Positions 25,303 to 34,476 of a DNA stretch of 64,000 bases are shown here, piece after piece; within the stretch, counting starts at the first letter, position 1; each line of letters opens with the position of its first letter. The notes under the pieces were generated by a model. The model was not told the DNA's origin, searched no databases, and saw nothing but the letters and a program-made list of their open reading frames with translations. The translations under genes were made by a program, and so were the position numbers. Origin of the DNA: Bacteroidota bacterium (GTDB taxonomy: Bacteria > Bacteroidota > Bacteroidia > NS11-12g > UBA9320); contig CANIKO010000001.1 in the NCBI GenBank assembly GCA_947468275.1, positions 1 to 64,000 of the forward strand, given 5' to 3'.

Positions 25303-26715
25303 ATGAAAATTGAACAAATTTATACCGAGTGCTTAGCTCATGCCGCCTATTATATAGAAAGCGATGGCGAAGCCGCCATTGTTGATCCTCTAAGAGAAGT
25401 GCAACCATACATTGATAGAGCTGCAAAGGATAAAGCTAAAATTAAGTATGTTTTTGAAACCCATTTTCATGCTGATTTTGTAAGTGGGCATCTTGATTTG
25501 GCGCACAAAACTGGGGCGCAAATTATTTATGGTCCTACGGCAAAACCTGGATTTGATGCAATTGTTGCGGAAGATAATCAGGTGTTTCATATAGGTAAAT
25601 ATACTGTTAAAACGATTCATACTCCAGGTCATACTTTAGAAAGTACGACCTATTTACTTATCGATGAAAAAGGTAAAGAACATGGAATTATTTCTGGAGA
25701 TACATTGTTTATAGGTGATGTTGGACGACCTGATTTAGCGCAACATATAATTGCTAATTTAACGGAAGAGAAACTAGCAGGAATGCTTTACGATTCACTT
25801 CGAAATAAGATTTTGCCGTTGAATGATGATCTTATAGTTTATCCAAATCACGGAGCAGGAAGTGCCTGTGGTAAGAATATGAGCAAGGAAACGACTGATA
25901 CTTTGGGCCACCAAAAACAAGTGAATTATGCTTTGAATCCTAAATTGACTAAAGAAGAATTTATTAGAGTATTACTTACCGGCCTCACTCCTCCTCCTGG
26001 TTATTTTCCCAGTAACGTATTATTAAATATAAAAGGATATGAAAGTTTTGATGACGTCATAAAAAGAGGGCTGCAACCTTTAAATGTTTATGAATTTGAA
26101 ATTCTAAATCATGAACGGAATATTTTGATTTTGGATACCCGAAATGCTGAAGATTTTTCAAAAGGATTTATTCCTCACAGTATAAATATTGGTTTAAATG
26201 GGAGTTTTGCTCAATGGGTTGGCGAAATGATCGGTGATATTAAACAGCAAATGCTTTTGATTACTGAATTAGGACGGGAAGAGGAAGCAATAACTCGCCT
26301 TGCTCGAGTAGGTTATGACGGAGTTGTCGGCTATTTAAAGGGCGGCTTTGATACTTGGGAAAATGCAGACAAACCAATGAATTCTATACATAGGATAAGT
26401 GTGGAAGAATTTGAAAAAGAATATGCTTCAAAATCCTTGATTATTGATGTGAGAAAAAAAAGCGAATTCGAATCAGAGCATATAATAGATGCCATTAATA
26501 TTCCAGCTAATCAAATAACTAAATGTTTGGCCCAAATCCCAAAAGATAAACCATTCATATTACATTGTGCTGGCGGATACCGCAGCATGATTGTCGCATC
26601 AATTCTTATGCAAAATGGTTGGGAGTATTTTTCCGAAGTGAGGGGCGGTTTTGCTGCAATTACTAAAACTGGAGTGCCTACAACGGATTACGTTTGCCCA
26701 ATAACCTTATTATAA
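25303..26715 (+). CDS. Metallo-beta-lactamase-fold hydrolase fused to two rhodanese domains
   Basis: 470 residues. The MBL domain (1-230) has 'THFHADFVSGH' (HxHxDxxxGH), 'HTPGHT' and 'GDTLFIGDVGRPDL', as in persulfide dioxygenase (ETHE1)-like proteins. Two rhodanese domains follow, at about 260-360 and 370-465. The second has the active-site Cys in 'FILHCAGGYRS' (about residue 422). The first has 'LLITELGREEEA' there and lacks the Cys, so it is probably structural. The likely role is glutathione- or thiol-persulfide oxidation and sulfur transfer in the cytoplasm. It is 15 bases upstream of hmgA. Confidence 0.87.
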   Translation: MKIEQIYTECLAHAAYYIESDGEAAIVDPLREVQPYIDRAAKDKAKIKYVFETHFHADFVSGHLDLAHKTGAQIIYGPTAKPGFDAIVAEDNQVFHIGKYTVKTIHTPGHTLESTTYLLIDEKGKEHGIISGDTLFIGDVGRPDLAQHIIANLTEEKLAGMLYDSLRNKILPLNDDLIVYPNHGAGSACGKNMSKETTDTLGHQKQVNYALNPKLTKEEFIRVLLTGLTPPPGYFPSNVLLNIKGYESFDDVIKRGLQPLNVYEFEILNHERNILILDTRNAEDFSKGFIPHSINIGLNGSFAQWVGEMIGDIKQQMLLITELGREEEAITRLARVGYDGVVGYLKGGFDTWENADKPMNSIHRISVEEFEKEYASKSLIIDVRKKSEFESEHIIDAINIPANQITKCLAQIPKDKPFILHCAGGYRSMIVASILMQNGWEYFSEVRGGFAAITKTGVPTTDYVCPITLL

Positions 26716-26730
26716 AACCACTAAAATTAT

Positions 26731-27894
26731 ATGCCAATATATCGCCAGGTAGGAAAAATACCAAATAAGCGTCACGTCGTATTTCGTCAGCCAAACGGAA
26801 ATTTGTATCACGAAGAATTATTTGGAACCGAAGGTTTTGTCGGAGTTTCATCATTATTATATCACTTATATCCACCAACAATAGTTAAAGAGAAAGGCCA
26901 GCCATACAGTATTCGCCCAGAAGTAGCTATTGAAGATAACTTGCAAAATCGAAGCTATTTAGGTTTTGAAGCCACGCCTGAAGATGATTATATTAAAAGC
27001 CGCAAAGTGCTATTTGTAAATGATGACATGCATATTGGTGTAGCTGCTCCTCGAAAAAGTGTTGCCGATTATTTCTTTAAAAATGCCGATGCCGATGAAA
27101 TGATTTTTATTCATAAAGGGTCAGGGAAATTGAGAACTATGTATGGTAAAATTGATTTTGAATATGGGGATTATCTTATTATTCCAAGAGGTACCACGTA
27201 TCAAATGGAATTTGATTCAACGGATAATAAATTGCTGTTTATTGAGTCGTTTAGTGCCATTGAAACCCCTTCTAAATATAGAAACCAATACGGTCAGTTT
27301 TTGGAACATTCCCCATTTTGTGAACGGGATTTAAAACTTCCTTATGATTTAGAAACACACGATGAAAAAGGTGAGTTTTTAATAAATATTAAAAAACGCG
27401 GTTTAATTTATCCTTACATATATGAAACCCATCCTTTTGATTTGGTAGGCTATGATGGATGCTCTTATCCTTATGGAATTTCCATTCATAATTTTGAACC
27501 TATAACGGGTCGCATACACATGCCTCCACCTGTACATCAGCAGTTTCAAGGTAATAATTTTGTAATTTGTTCTTTTGTGCCTCGGATGTATGATTACCAT
27601 CCAAAGGCTGTCCCAGCTCCTTATCACCATAGTAATATTGATAGCGATGAGCTTTTGTATTATGTAGCCGGTGATTTTATGAGCCGCAATGATATTAAGC
27701 AAGGACAAATTACGCTTCACCCAGGAGGGTTAACACATGGGCCTCATCCAGGAGCCATTGAACGCAGTATTGGTAAAAAGGAAACCAATGAACTAGCTGT
27801 TATGATAGATCCCTTCAATCCCGTGAAAATAACCAAAGAAGCTTTGAAAATTGAAATTAAGGAGTATTATAAATCATGGCATTATGATTTGTAA
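26731..27894 (+). CDS. hmgA: Homogentisate 1,2-dioxygenase
   Basis: 387 residues, cupin fold. The N-terminal part has 'MPIYRQVGKIPNKRHVVFRQ' and 'FIHKGSGKLRTMYGKIDFEYGDY'-region cupin motifs. The iron site lies in the C-terminal part: His residues around 'PAPYHHSNIDSDELLYYVAG' and 'GLTHGPHPGAIE'. It opens the ring of homogentisate to maleylacetoacetate in tyrosine breakdown. The next gene makes homogentisate. The downstream isomerase and fumarylacetoacetase are not in this window. Confidence 0.94.
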   Translation: MPIYRQVGKIPNKRHVVFRQPNGNLYHEELFGTEGFVGVSSLLYHLYPPTIVKEKGQPYSIRPEVAIEDNLQNRSYLGFEATPEDDYIKSRKVLFVNDDMHIGVAAPRKSVADYFFKNADADEMIFIHKGSGKLRTMYGKIDFEYGDYLIIPRGTTYQMEFDSTDNKLLFIESFSAIETPSKYRNQYGQFLEHSPFCERDLKLPYDLETHDEKGEFLINIKKRGLIYPYIYETHPFDLVGYDGCSYPYGISIHNFEPITGRIHMPPPVHQQFQGNNFVICSFVPRMYDYHPKAVPAPYHHSNIDSDELLYYVAGDFMSRNDIKQGQITLHPGGLTHGPHPGAIERSIGKKETNELAVMIDPFNPVKITKEALKIEIKEYYKSWHYDL

Positions 27895-27930
27895 TAATCA
27901 CAACGTAATAAAAATATTTAAAATTTAACA

Positions 27931-29091
27931 ATGAACATATACGATTTAACCTCAGTTAAAAATTACCAATATTCCGAAACGGAAAAAATATTTTCGGAAG
28001 CAAAAGACTTTTTACCAATAAACGGTACCGATTATGTTGAACTGTATGTTGGAAATGCAAAGCAAGCTGCTCACTATTATAAAACGGCTTTTGGATTTCA
28101 GGATCTAGCTTATGCCGGATTAGAAACGGGCACAAGAGATAAAACCTCATATGTCTTAAAACAAGGGAAAATTCGATTAGTTTTAACAACTCCTTTTGAA
28201 CCTGAAAGTGAAATTTCAAGGCATTTAATAAAACATGGAGACGGTGTAAAAGTGATAGCTCTGTGGGTCAATGATGCCTATGATGCGTTTGACCAAACTG
28301 TTTCAAGAGGAGCTGTTCCTTATCTTCAACCTGAAACTATTGAAGATATAGATGGAACAATACGCCGCTCTGGTATTCATACTTATGGCGATACAGTTCA
28401 TGTTTTTATTGAACGAAAAAACTATAACGGCTTGTTTTTGCCTGGCTATGAAAAAATGGAAACGGAATACAATCCGGTTTCTACAGGCTTAAAATACATT
28501 GACCATATGGTGGGTAATGTGGAGTTGGGAGATATGAATAAATGGGCCAATTTTTATGGTTCGGTCATGGGTTTTGCCAATTTGGTAACCTTTGATGATA
28601 AGGATATTTCCACCGATTATACGGCCTTAATGAGTAAGGTTATGAGTAATGGAAACGGGTATATTAAATTTCCGATAAATGAACCCGCTGCTGGAAAAAA
28701 GAAATCACAGATAGAAGAGTATTTGGATTTTTACAGAGGGCCAGGATGCCAGCATATAGCTGTGGCTACTGATGATATTGTCATGACTATTTCAGAAATG
28801 CGTAAACGTGGCGTAGAATTTTTATATGTTCCTGGAACCTATTATGATAGCGTTTTGGACCGGGTCGGAATAATTGAAGAAGATATGAACGAACTTAAAA
28901 AATGGGGAATAATGGTGGACAGGGACGAAGAAGGGTATTTGCTTCAAATATTTACCAAACCTGTGGAGGATAGGCCAACTTTGTTTTTTGAAATTATTCA
29001 AAGAAAAGGTGCCAAGTCATTTGGAAAAGGTAATTTTCAGGCCTTGTTTAAGTCGATTGAAGCAGAACAAGCAAGACGAGGAACTTTGTAA
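27931..29091 (+). CDS. hppD: 4-hydroxyphenylpyruvate dioxygenase
   Basis: 386 residues with two vicinal-oxygen-chelate domains. Iron ligands are His in 'LKYIDHMVGNV' (about residue 191), His in 'PGCQHIAVATDD' (about 274) and Glu in 'TLFFEIIQRKG' (about 354). It converts 4-hydroxyphenylpyruvate to homogentisate, the step before HmgA. It is 36 bases after hmgA and probably in one transcript with it. Confidence 0.95.
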   Translation: MNIYDLTSVKNYQYSETEKIFSEAKDFLPINGTDYVELYVGNAKQAAHYYKTAFGFQDLAYAGLETGTRDKTSYVLKQGKIRLVLTTPFEPESEISRHLIKHGDGVKVIALWVNDAYDAFDQTVSRGAVPYLQPETIEDIDGTIRRSGIHTYGDTVHVFIERKNYNGLFLPGYEKMETEYNPVSTGLKYIDHMVGNVELGDMNKWANFYGSVMGFANLVTFDDKDISTDYTALMSKVMSNGNGYIKFPINEPAAGKKKSQIEEYLDFYRGPGCQHIAVATDDIVMTISEMRKRGVEFLYVPGTYYDSVLDRVGIIEEDMNELKKWGIMVDRDEEGYLLQIFTKPVEDRPTLFFEIIQRKGAKSFGKGNFQALFKSIEAEQARRGTL

Positions 29092-29100
29092 TCTTTAGTA

Positions 29101-29108
29101 TAAATTTG
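29101..29108 (+). promoter_or_regulatory. Candidate Bacteroidota -7 box upstream of the desaturase
   Basis: TAAATTTG matches TAnnTTTG and lies 77 bases before the desaturase ATG. No -33 element at the usual distance. It could start a transcript covering the desaturase to queD. Confidence 0.35.
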
Positions 29109-29185
29109 CGGCGCAATAAATTTCAATTCTATTGAAATAGTTGCGCACAAATAAAATTAATTATACAATTACAAGAATAACTTAT

Positions 29186-30262
29186 ATGGAAAATGTTAAA
29201 TTCACAAGTAGTAGCAAAATAGAAAAAGAGTTTGCTATAACATTAAGAAAAAATGTCAACAATTATTTTAAAGAAAATCATATTAGTATTGCAGCTAATG
29301 CCACAATGGTCATTAAAACTATTTTACTGATAAGTATGTATGTTGTTCCTTTTATCTTACTATTAACTATTCCAATGTCATTAATATTTGCATTCTGCTT
29401 AACCATTGTGATGGGTATTGGAATTGCAGGTGTTGGAATGGGGGTAATGCATGATGCTTGTCATGGAGCATATTCTAAAAAACCTTGGGTGAATGATTTG
29501 CTATCGGGTACCATCTATTTATTAGGAAGTAATATGTTGAATTGGAAAATTCAACACAATGTTCTACATCATACTTTTACCAATATTTCTGGACTAGATG
29601 AAGACATAGATGATAAAGGCCCATTGCGATTGTCTTTTAATAGTCCCTTGAAAAAGATTCATAAATTTCAATTTATCTATGCATTTTTCTTTTATGGATT
29701 AATGACAATGTCAATGTTAGTGAATGATTTTACCCGATTGTTTGGTTACAACAGAAAAGGATTAGTAAAACATATGAATAAAAAATTGACTGGGGAGTAC
29801 ATCAAAATGGCAATCAGAAAAGTAATTTACTTATTTGTAATTATAGGTTTTCCACTTTGGTTCACGGATTTTACCTGGTACCAAATAGTTTTAGGGTTTT
29901 TTGCTATGCATTGGGTAGCAAGTATAATTTTAAGCCTTATTTTTCAAATGGCACATGTGGTAGAAGGTGCTGATCAAATAGAATTTGAGCCTACTGTGAA
30001 TTCCGATTGGCATGTTCATCAACTTAAAACAACCTCCGATTTTGCGCATGATAACAAACTTTTGGGTTGGTATGTAGGTGGTCTCAATTTTCAAATAGAA
30101 CATCATTTGTTCCCAAATATTTGTCACGTACATTATAGTAAAATTGCTCCAATTGTTGAAAAAACAGCCAAAGAGTTTGGCGTTAAATACAACCTTAAGC
30201 CCACTTTTTTTAATGCCTTATATTCTCATTTCCTTACCTTAAAAGAATTAGGAACTCACTAA
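29186..30262 (+). CDS. Membrane fatty-acid (acyl-lipid/acyl-CoA) desaturase
   Basis: About 358 residues with four membrane helices and the three histidine boxes: 'HDACHGAYS' (HxxxH), 'HNVLHHTFTN' (HxxHH) and 'NFQIEHHLFPN' (QxEHH). The QIEHHLF box belongs to front-end/delta-type desaturases common in Bacteroidota. ATG 29186 is chosen; an upstream TTG gives a poor N-terminus. It introduces a double bond in membrane fatty acids. It is 16 bases upstream of the tryptophan dioxygenase gene; its link with aromatic catabolism is unclear beyond shared need for iron and oxygen. Confidence 0.9.
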   Translation: MENVKFTSSSKIEKEFAITLRKNVNNYFKENHISIAANATMVIKTILLISMYVVPFILLLTIPMSLIFAFCLTIVMGIGIAGVGMGVMHDACHGAYSKKPWVNDLLSGTIYLLGSNMLNWKIQHNVLHHTFTNISGLDEDIDDKGPLRLSFNSPLKKIHKFQFIYAFFFYGLMTMSMLVNDFTRLFGYNRKGLVKHMNKKLTGEYIKMAIRKVIYLFVIIGFPLWFTDFTWYQIVLGFFAMHWVASIILSLIFQMAHVVEGADQIEFEPTVNSDWHVHQLKTTSDFAHDNKLLGWYVGGLNFQIEHHLFPNICHVHYSKIAPIVEKTAKEFGVKYNLKPTFFNALYSHFLTLKELGTH

Positions 30263-30277
30263 TCCATTGAAAGAATT

Positions 30278-31192
30278 ATGACAGGGACTCGCGAATCAAT
30301 CCACAATCGGATAGAAGAAAAATTTAACTCCATAGGTCAAAATCATGAAACACATTTAGAGGGTTTGATTTGGGCAAAACCAATGAATTATTGGGATTAT
30401 ATAATGCCTGATGCTCTGTTAAATCTTCAGATACAGCGAACCACATTGCCTGATGAAATGGTATTTATCATGTATCATCAGATTAATGAGTTGTTATTTA
30501 AAATGATTTTATGGGAAATAGATCAGGTAAGCGATAGTATTGAAATTGAAGCTGCTTTTTTTACAGAAAAATTAAGACGAATTAGTAGATATTTTGATAT
30601 GCTTTCAACTTCATTTGACATCATGGGAGAAGGCATGGAAATGGAGCAATACATGAAATTTAGAACCACTTTAACTCCTGCAAGTGGGTTTCAAAGTGCT
30701 CAATATCGCTTAATAGAATTTTCATCAACCGAGTTAATTAACTTAATTGACTATAGGTTCCGTTCTACAATAAATAGGGATACTCTTTATGAGCATGCCT
30801 TTGAGCATTTATATTGGCAGGCAGCTGGAAAAGATTATTCTACTGGTAAGAAAAATACAATGATTCAATTGTTTGAAAAACGTTATAAATCTGAATTTTT
30901 GCTGAGTATGGAAAAATACAATACAACAAATTTATGGACAAAATTCAAACAACTTCCTGATGAGATAAAAACAGATATTGAATTGGTGAAAGCGATGCGC
31001 CATTATGATTACACTGTAAATGTATCTTGGGTGATGGCACATTACCACGCTGCTGGTAAATATTTGGGAAATGCTGGAGCCACCGGTGGAAGTGATTGGA
31101 GAAAATATATGCATCCAAAGTATCAACGCCGCATTTTCTTCCCCGAACTTTGGTCCAAAGAAGAGTTGGAGCATTGGGGTGAAAATGTTTAG
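30278..31192 (+). CDS. kynA: Tryptophan 2,3-dioxygenase
   Basis: 304 residues. 'QIQRTTLPDEMVFIMYHQIN' and 'LFKMILWEIDQV' near the N-terminus, 'TLTPASGFQSAQYRLIEF' in the middle and 'HAAGKYLGNAGATGGSDWRKY' near the C-terminus are TDO signatures. The proximal haem His lies just before the GATGGS loop. It opens the indole ring of tryptophan to N-formylkynurenine. No other kynurenine-pathway gene is present here. It ends 5 bases before chorismate mutase. Confidence 0.92.
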   Translation: MTGTRESIHNRIEEKFNSIGQNHETHLEGLIWAKPMNYWDYIMPDALLNLQIQRTTLPDEMVFIMYHQINELLFKMILWEIDQVSDSIEIEAAFFTEKLRRISRYFDMLSTSFDIMGEGMEMEQYMKFRTTLTPASGFQSAQYRLIEFSSTELINLIDYRFRSTINRDTLYEHAFEHLYWQAAGKDYSTGKKNTMIQLFEKRYKSEFLLSMEKYNTTNLWTKFKQLPDEIKTDIELVKAMRHYDYTVNVSWVMAHYHAAGKYLGNAGATGGSDWRKYMHPKYQRRIFFPELWSKEELEHWGENV

Positions 31193-31197
31193 TAACC

Positions 31198-31467
31198 ATG
31201 AGTATCGATTCAATTTCTGACATTCGTAAAAAATTTGAAGCTATTGATAAAGAGTTGTTAATTATTTTAGGAAAAAGGCAGGAATTATCTAAACAAATTG
31301 CCATTCTAAAAAAGAAGAATTCCATTACTATTTTACAAACAAATATTTGGGAACATCAGTTTCAAAAAAGGTTAAAAGAAAGTGAAGCATTGAATATTAA
31401 TGCTGAATTTTTGAAAGCTTTATTTACAATTATCCACGAAGAATCCATTCGTATTCAAACAGAATAA
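31198..31467 (+). CDS. Chorismate mutase, AroQ class (monofunctional)
   Basis: 89 residues, all helical: 'SISDIRKKFEAIDKELLIIL' begins helix 1, 'GKRQELSKQIAILKKKN' carries the expected basic active-site residues, and 'IIHEESIRIQTE' closes helix 3. This is the length of a stand-alone AroQ enzyme, which rearranges chorismate to prephenate. It lies 5 bases after the tryptophan dioxygenase and 13 bases before the U32-family gene, away from any aromatic biosynthesis gene. The position suggests it supplies prephenate to the next enzyme (see findings). Confidence 0.85.
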   Translation: MSIDSISDIRKKFEAIDKELLIILGKRQELSKQIAILKKKNSITILQTNIWEHQFQKRLKESEALNINAEFLKALFTIIHEESIRIQTE

Positions 31468-31480
31468 TTAGCATAACAGG

Positions 31481-32719
31481 ATGAAGCGCTCTATTGAATT
31501 AATGTCGCCTGCCGGTTCCTATGAGGCCTTAATGGCTGCAATTAATGCAGGTTGTAACTCGGTATATTTTGGGGTTGAGCAATTGAATATGCGAGCCCGT
31601 TCTAGCAATAATTTTTCGTTAGAAGATTTAAAACGAATTACTGAAATAGGAAAAGAACACGATGTGAAAACCTATCTAACTCTTAATACCATTTTATATG
31701 ATCATGATATTTCTTTAATGAAAGGCATTGTTAATGCTGCTAAAGAAAATGGGGTTACAGCTATAATAGCCTCCGATCATGCGGTAATGAACTATGCCAA
31801 AAAGATTGGAATGGAAATTCATATTTCGACACAAGCTAATGTGTCGAATATTGATACGGTTGAGTTTTATGCGAATTTTGCGGATGTGGTTGTTTTAGCC
31901 CGTGAACTTAGTTTGAAACAAGTGGCTGAAATTAGTAGAGAAATAAAAAGAAGAAATATTACAGGGCCTGCCGGTAAGTTGATTGAGCTTGAAATATTTG
32001 CCCATGGGGCCTTGTGTATGGCAGTTTCAGGTAAGTGTTATCTAAGCTTGCATTCACATTTTGCTTCAGCAAACAGAGGGGCATGTATTCAAAATTGCCG
32101 CAGAAGTTATATTGTGACAGATAAAGATGAAGGAATTGAGTTTGAGGTTGATAATGAATATATCATGTCAGCCAAGGATTTGTGCACAATTGATTTTATT
32201 GATAAAGTGCTTGATGCCGGAGTGAGTGTGTTAAAACTAGAAGGTCGTGGCCGTTCAGTGGATTATGTCCATACGGTTACCAAATGCTATAATGAAGCTA
32301 TAAATGCCTATCTTGAAGGCTCTTATTCGCAACAAAAAGCTGAAAACTGGAAAACCCAATTGGCCACAGTTTATAACCGAGGATTTTGGGATGGATATTA
32401 TTTGGGACGAAAAATGGGAGAGTGGAATAATGAATACGGTTCTAAATCTTCTGTTAAAAAAATATATTTAGCCAAAGGAATAAAATATTTTGAGCAAGCC
32501 CGTGTTGGAGAGTTTAAATGCGAATCGCAAAGTTTAATGATTGGTGATGAAATAATGATAACAGGCCCAACTACTGGTTATATTCAAATGACAGTAGAGG
32601 AAATAAGATTGGATGGTATTTTCACGGATAAAGTTAAAAAAGGGGATGTTTTTTCCATCAGGGTTAAGGACAAAATAAGGCCTTCTGATAAGTTGTATAA
32701 AATGGTTTCTGATAATTAA
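31481..32719 (+). CDS. Peptidase U32-family protein, probable RNA 5-hydroxylation enzyme (TrhP-like)
   Basis: 412 residues. The N-terminal TIM-barrel part has 'MSPAGSYEALMAAINAGCNS' and 'YFGVEQLNMRARSSN'. The conserved 'HGALCMAVSGKCYLS' and 'NRGACIQNCRRSY' give four Cys (about 178, 185, 201, 205) of the U32 Fe-S site. 'LKLEGRGRSVDYV' and a C-terminal beta domain follow. E. coli members TrhP and RlhA make 5-hydroxyuridine in tRNA and 5-hydroxycytidine in 23S rRNA and need prephenate and Fe-S biogenesis. The flanking chorismate mutase and ferredoxin fit that chemistry. Length favours TrhP (about 450 aa) over RlhA (about 650). A peptidase role is the older, weaker annotation. Confidence 0.85.
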   Translation: MKRSIELMSPAGSYEALMAAINAGCNSVYFGVEQLNMRARSSNNFSLEDLKRITEIGKEHDVKTYLTLNTILYDHDISLMKGIVNAAKENGVTAIIASDHAVMNYAKKIGMEIHISTQANVSNIDTVEFYANFADVVVLARELSLKQVAEISREIKRRNITGPAGKLIELEIFAHGALCMAVSGKCYLSLHSHFASANRGACIQNCRRSYIVTDKDEGIEFEVDNEYIMSAKDLCTIDFIDKVLDAGVSVLKLEGRGRSVDYVHTVTKCYNEAINAYLEGSYSQQKAENWKTQLATVYNRGFWDGYYLGRKMGEWNNEYGSKSSVKKIYLAKGIKYFEQARVGEFKCESQSLMIGDEIMITGPTTGYIQMTVEEIRLDGIFTDKVKKGDVFSIRVKDKIRPSDKLYKMVSDN

Positions 32720-32947
32720 ATGATTCGAATTATACAGCATCGCATTAAATGCATCGGTTGCAATGCCTGTGTTGAAGCAGCTGATTTTCGCTGGCGAATA
32801 TCTAAAAAAGATGGAAAATGTACGTTGGTAGGAGGTCTTGAAAAAGGCGGATTTTATTCCATTGTTGTTGACGATGATGAGCTTGGTCCCAATTTATTAG
32901 CTTCTAAAAATTGTCCTGTTAAAATCATTAAAATCATTAAATTATAA
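32720..32947 (+). CDS. Single-cluster ferredoxin
   Basis: 75 residues with Cys11, Cys14 and Cys17 in 'CIGCNAC' and Cys65 in 'SKNCPVKII', the ligand set of a one-[4Fe-4S] ferredoxin; Cys34 is extra. The ATG follows the U32 stop codon without a gap, and QueD starts 2 bases after its own stop. This direct abutment suggests it is the electron donor for the U32 enzyme. Confidence 0.87.
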   Translation: MIRIIQHRIKCIGCNACVEAADFRWRISKKDGKCTLVGGLEKGGFYSIVVDDDELGPNLLASKNCPVKIIKIIKL

Positions 32948-32949
32948 TT

Positions 32950-33411
32950 ATGTCATTTAAAAATAATCATTTCATACGCGTCACCAAACAATTTACTTTC
33001 GATATGGCCCATGCTTTATACGGTTACGATGGTCCTTGTAAAAATATTCATGGACATACGTATAAATTAAGTATTACTTTAAAAGGAAAAGTGATTGAAA
33101 ATCCGAATGATCCCAAAGATGGAATGGTGATAGATTTTACCGATTTTAAAAGAATTGTAGCCAATAATATTATCAGCATTTTTGATCATTCATTGGTTCT
33201 CAATTCGAAGGCGCCTTATGGAGATTTAAAAATTTTAAATGAAAATTTTGAAAGAATAAATTTTGTTCCTTACCAACCTAGTTGTGAAAATTTATTAGTT
33301 GATTTCCTTAATAAAATGAGTGATAAACTGCCTGAAGGAGTTAATGTTAATAGTATCAAATTAGAGGAAACACCCACTTCTTTTGCAGAATGGTTTGCTG
33401 AAGATAATTGA
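32950..33411 (+). CDS. queD: 6-carboxy-5,6,7,8-tetrahydropterin synthase (QueD / PTPS family)
   Basis: 153 residues. Zinc-binding His in 'FDMAHAL' and 'NIHGHTYKL', catalytic Cys in 'GPCKNIHGH', 'MVIDFTDFKR', 'IFDHSLVLN' and the closing 'LEETPTSFAEW' are all present. QueD converts 7,8-dihydroneopterin triphosphate to 6-carboxytetrahydropterin in queuosine synthesis. Queuosine sits at wobble position 34 of tRNA, like the product of TrhP, which supports a common theme. Biopterin synthesis is an alternative for PTPS proteins but less common in bacteria. Confidence 0.88.
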   Translation: MSFKNNHFIRVTKQFTFDMAHALYGYDGPCKNIHGHTYKLSITLKGKVIENPNDPKDGMVIDFTDFKRIVANNIISIFDHSLVLNSKAPYGDLKILNENFERINFVPYQPSCENLLVDFLNKMSDKLPEGVNVNSIKLEETPTSFAEWFAEDN

Positions 33412-33417
33412 AAATTG

Positions 33418-34476
33418 TTATTGAACTAAATCCTTTGGAGGGCTTTTTACCTCATCAGAAACAGTTCCTGTAAGTGAATTAAGAAACGCAACTATTTCAC
33501 CCGCCTCAGCATCTGCCAAGTTTTTATTCAACTGTAATTTGCCCATTATTACCACGGCTTGTTTTAAATCCTTTATACTTCCATCATGAAAATAAGGAGA
33601 AGTTTTTTCAATATTTCTTAGGGAGGGAACTTTGAACATATCCTTATCCGCATCGGATTTGGTAACTTTTTTTCTTCCTTCATCATTATTTTTGCTTAAA
33701 GTTAAGGTGCGATAATCTGCAAAAACCCCAAATTTTTGGAACATTGAACCTCCTAACAACGTCCCGCCATGACAGGAAATACAACCACTATTTATAAATG
33801 TTTTTAGTCCGCTCAACTGTTCAGTTGTAAGTGCTGAATAATCGCCTTTCAAGTAGTTATCAAAAGGCGATGGGGTGATCATTGTGCGCTCAAAGACGCC
33901 GATTGATTTTTGGATATTTAGATAGGTTAGAGGGGCTTTTTCAGAAGGATATGCCAATTTAAAAAGGTTGACATATTCGGTAATTCCTTTTAATTTTTTA
34001 ATCAAAAATTCTTTGGAAGGTATAGCCATTTCATCCGGATTTAAGATTGGTCCACCTGCTTGTTCTTCCACATCTTTAGCCCTACCATCCCAAAACTGTG
34101 TGGCATGCAATGCGGCATTTAGAACGGTTGGTGAATTTCTATCCCCAAATTTTCCGGCATCGCCTTTTGAAGTTGCTAAATTATCAACCCCAAATGTGGC
34201 AAGATTGTGGCAGGAGTTGCAACTATTATTCCCTGTTTTACTTAGTCGGGTATCAAAAAAAAGTAATTTTCCGAGTTTTACTTTTTCGGCTGTAATAGGA
34301 TTTTCAGTGCTTTCAGCTCGGTCGGGTAGCGACTTGAAAAGACCCTGTGCTTGTAGCAGTAAATTCTTTTCATTCTGTGAAACGGTAGTAACGGTCTGGT
34401 GTTTTGTGTCTTTTTGATTATTGCAACCAACAAATACCATAAATAATAAACCAATCGGTAAAATTATTTTTTTCAT
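33418..34476 (-). CDS. Di-haem cytochrome c peroxidase-type lipoprotein
   Basis: 352 residues. Lipobox 'LLFMVFVGCNNQ' puts a lipidated Cys near residue 18. Two haem c motifs: 'CNSCHNLATFG' and 'CISCHGGTLLGG'. 'LGKLLFFDTRLSKTGNNSC' and 'SPTVLNAALHATQFWDGRA' are typical of the CcpA/MauG-like family. It reduces hydrogen peroxide in the periplasm, or, in MauG-like members, oxidises proteins. It is convergent with queD with a 6-base gap and no terminator between. Confidence 0.9.
   Translation of the reverse strand: MKKIILPIGLLFMVFVGCNNQKDTKHQTVTTVSQNEKNLLLQAQGLFKSLPDRAESTENPITAEKVKLGKLLFFDTRLSKTGNNSCNSCHNLATFGVDNLATSKGDAGKFGDRNSPTVLNAALHATQFWDGRAKDVEEQAGGPILNPDEMAIPSKEFLIKKLKGITEYVNLFKLAYPSEKAPLTYLNIQKSIGVFERTMITPSPFDNYLKGDYSALTTEQLSGLKTFINSGCISCHGGTLLGGSMFQKFGVFADYRTLTLSKNNDEGRKKVTKSDADKDMFKVPSLRNIEKTSPYFHDGSIKDLKQAVVIMGKLQLNKNLADAEAGEIVAFLNSLTGTVSDEVKSPPKDLVQ

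Noticed and set aside
33968-34417. 149-codon plus-strand frame opposite the di-haem peroxidase
   Set aside because: Antisense to a gene with two haem motifs and a lipobox; no features of its own.
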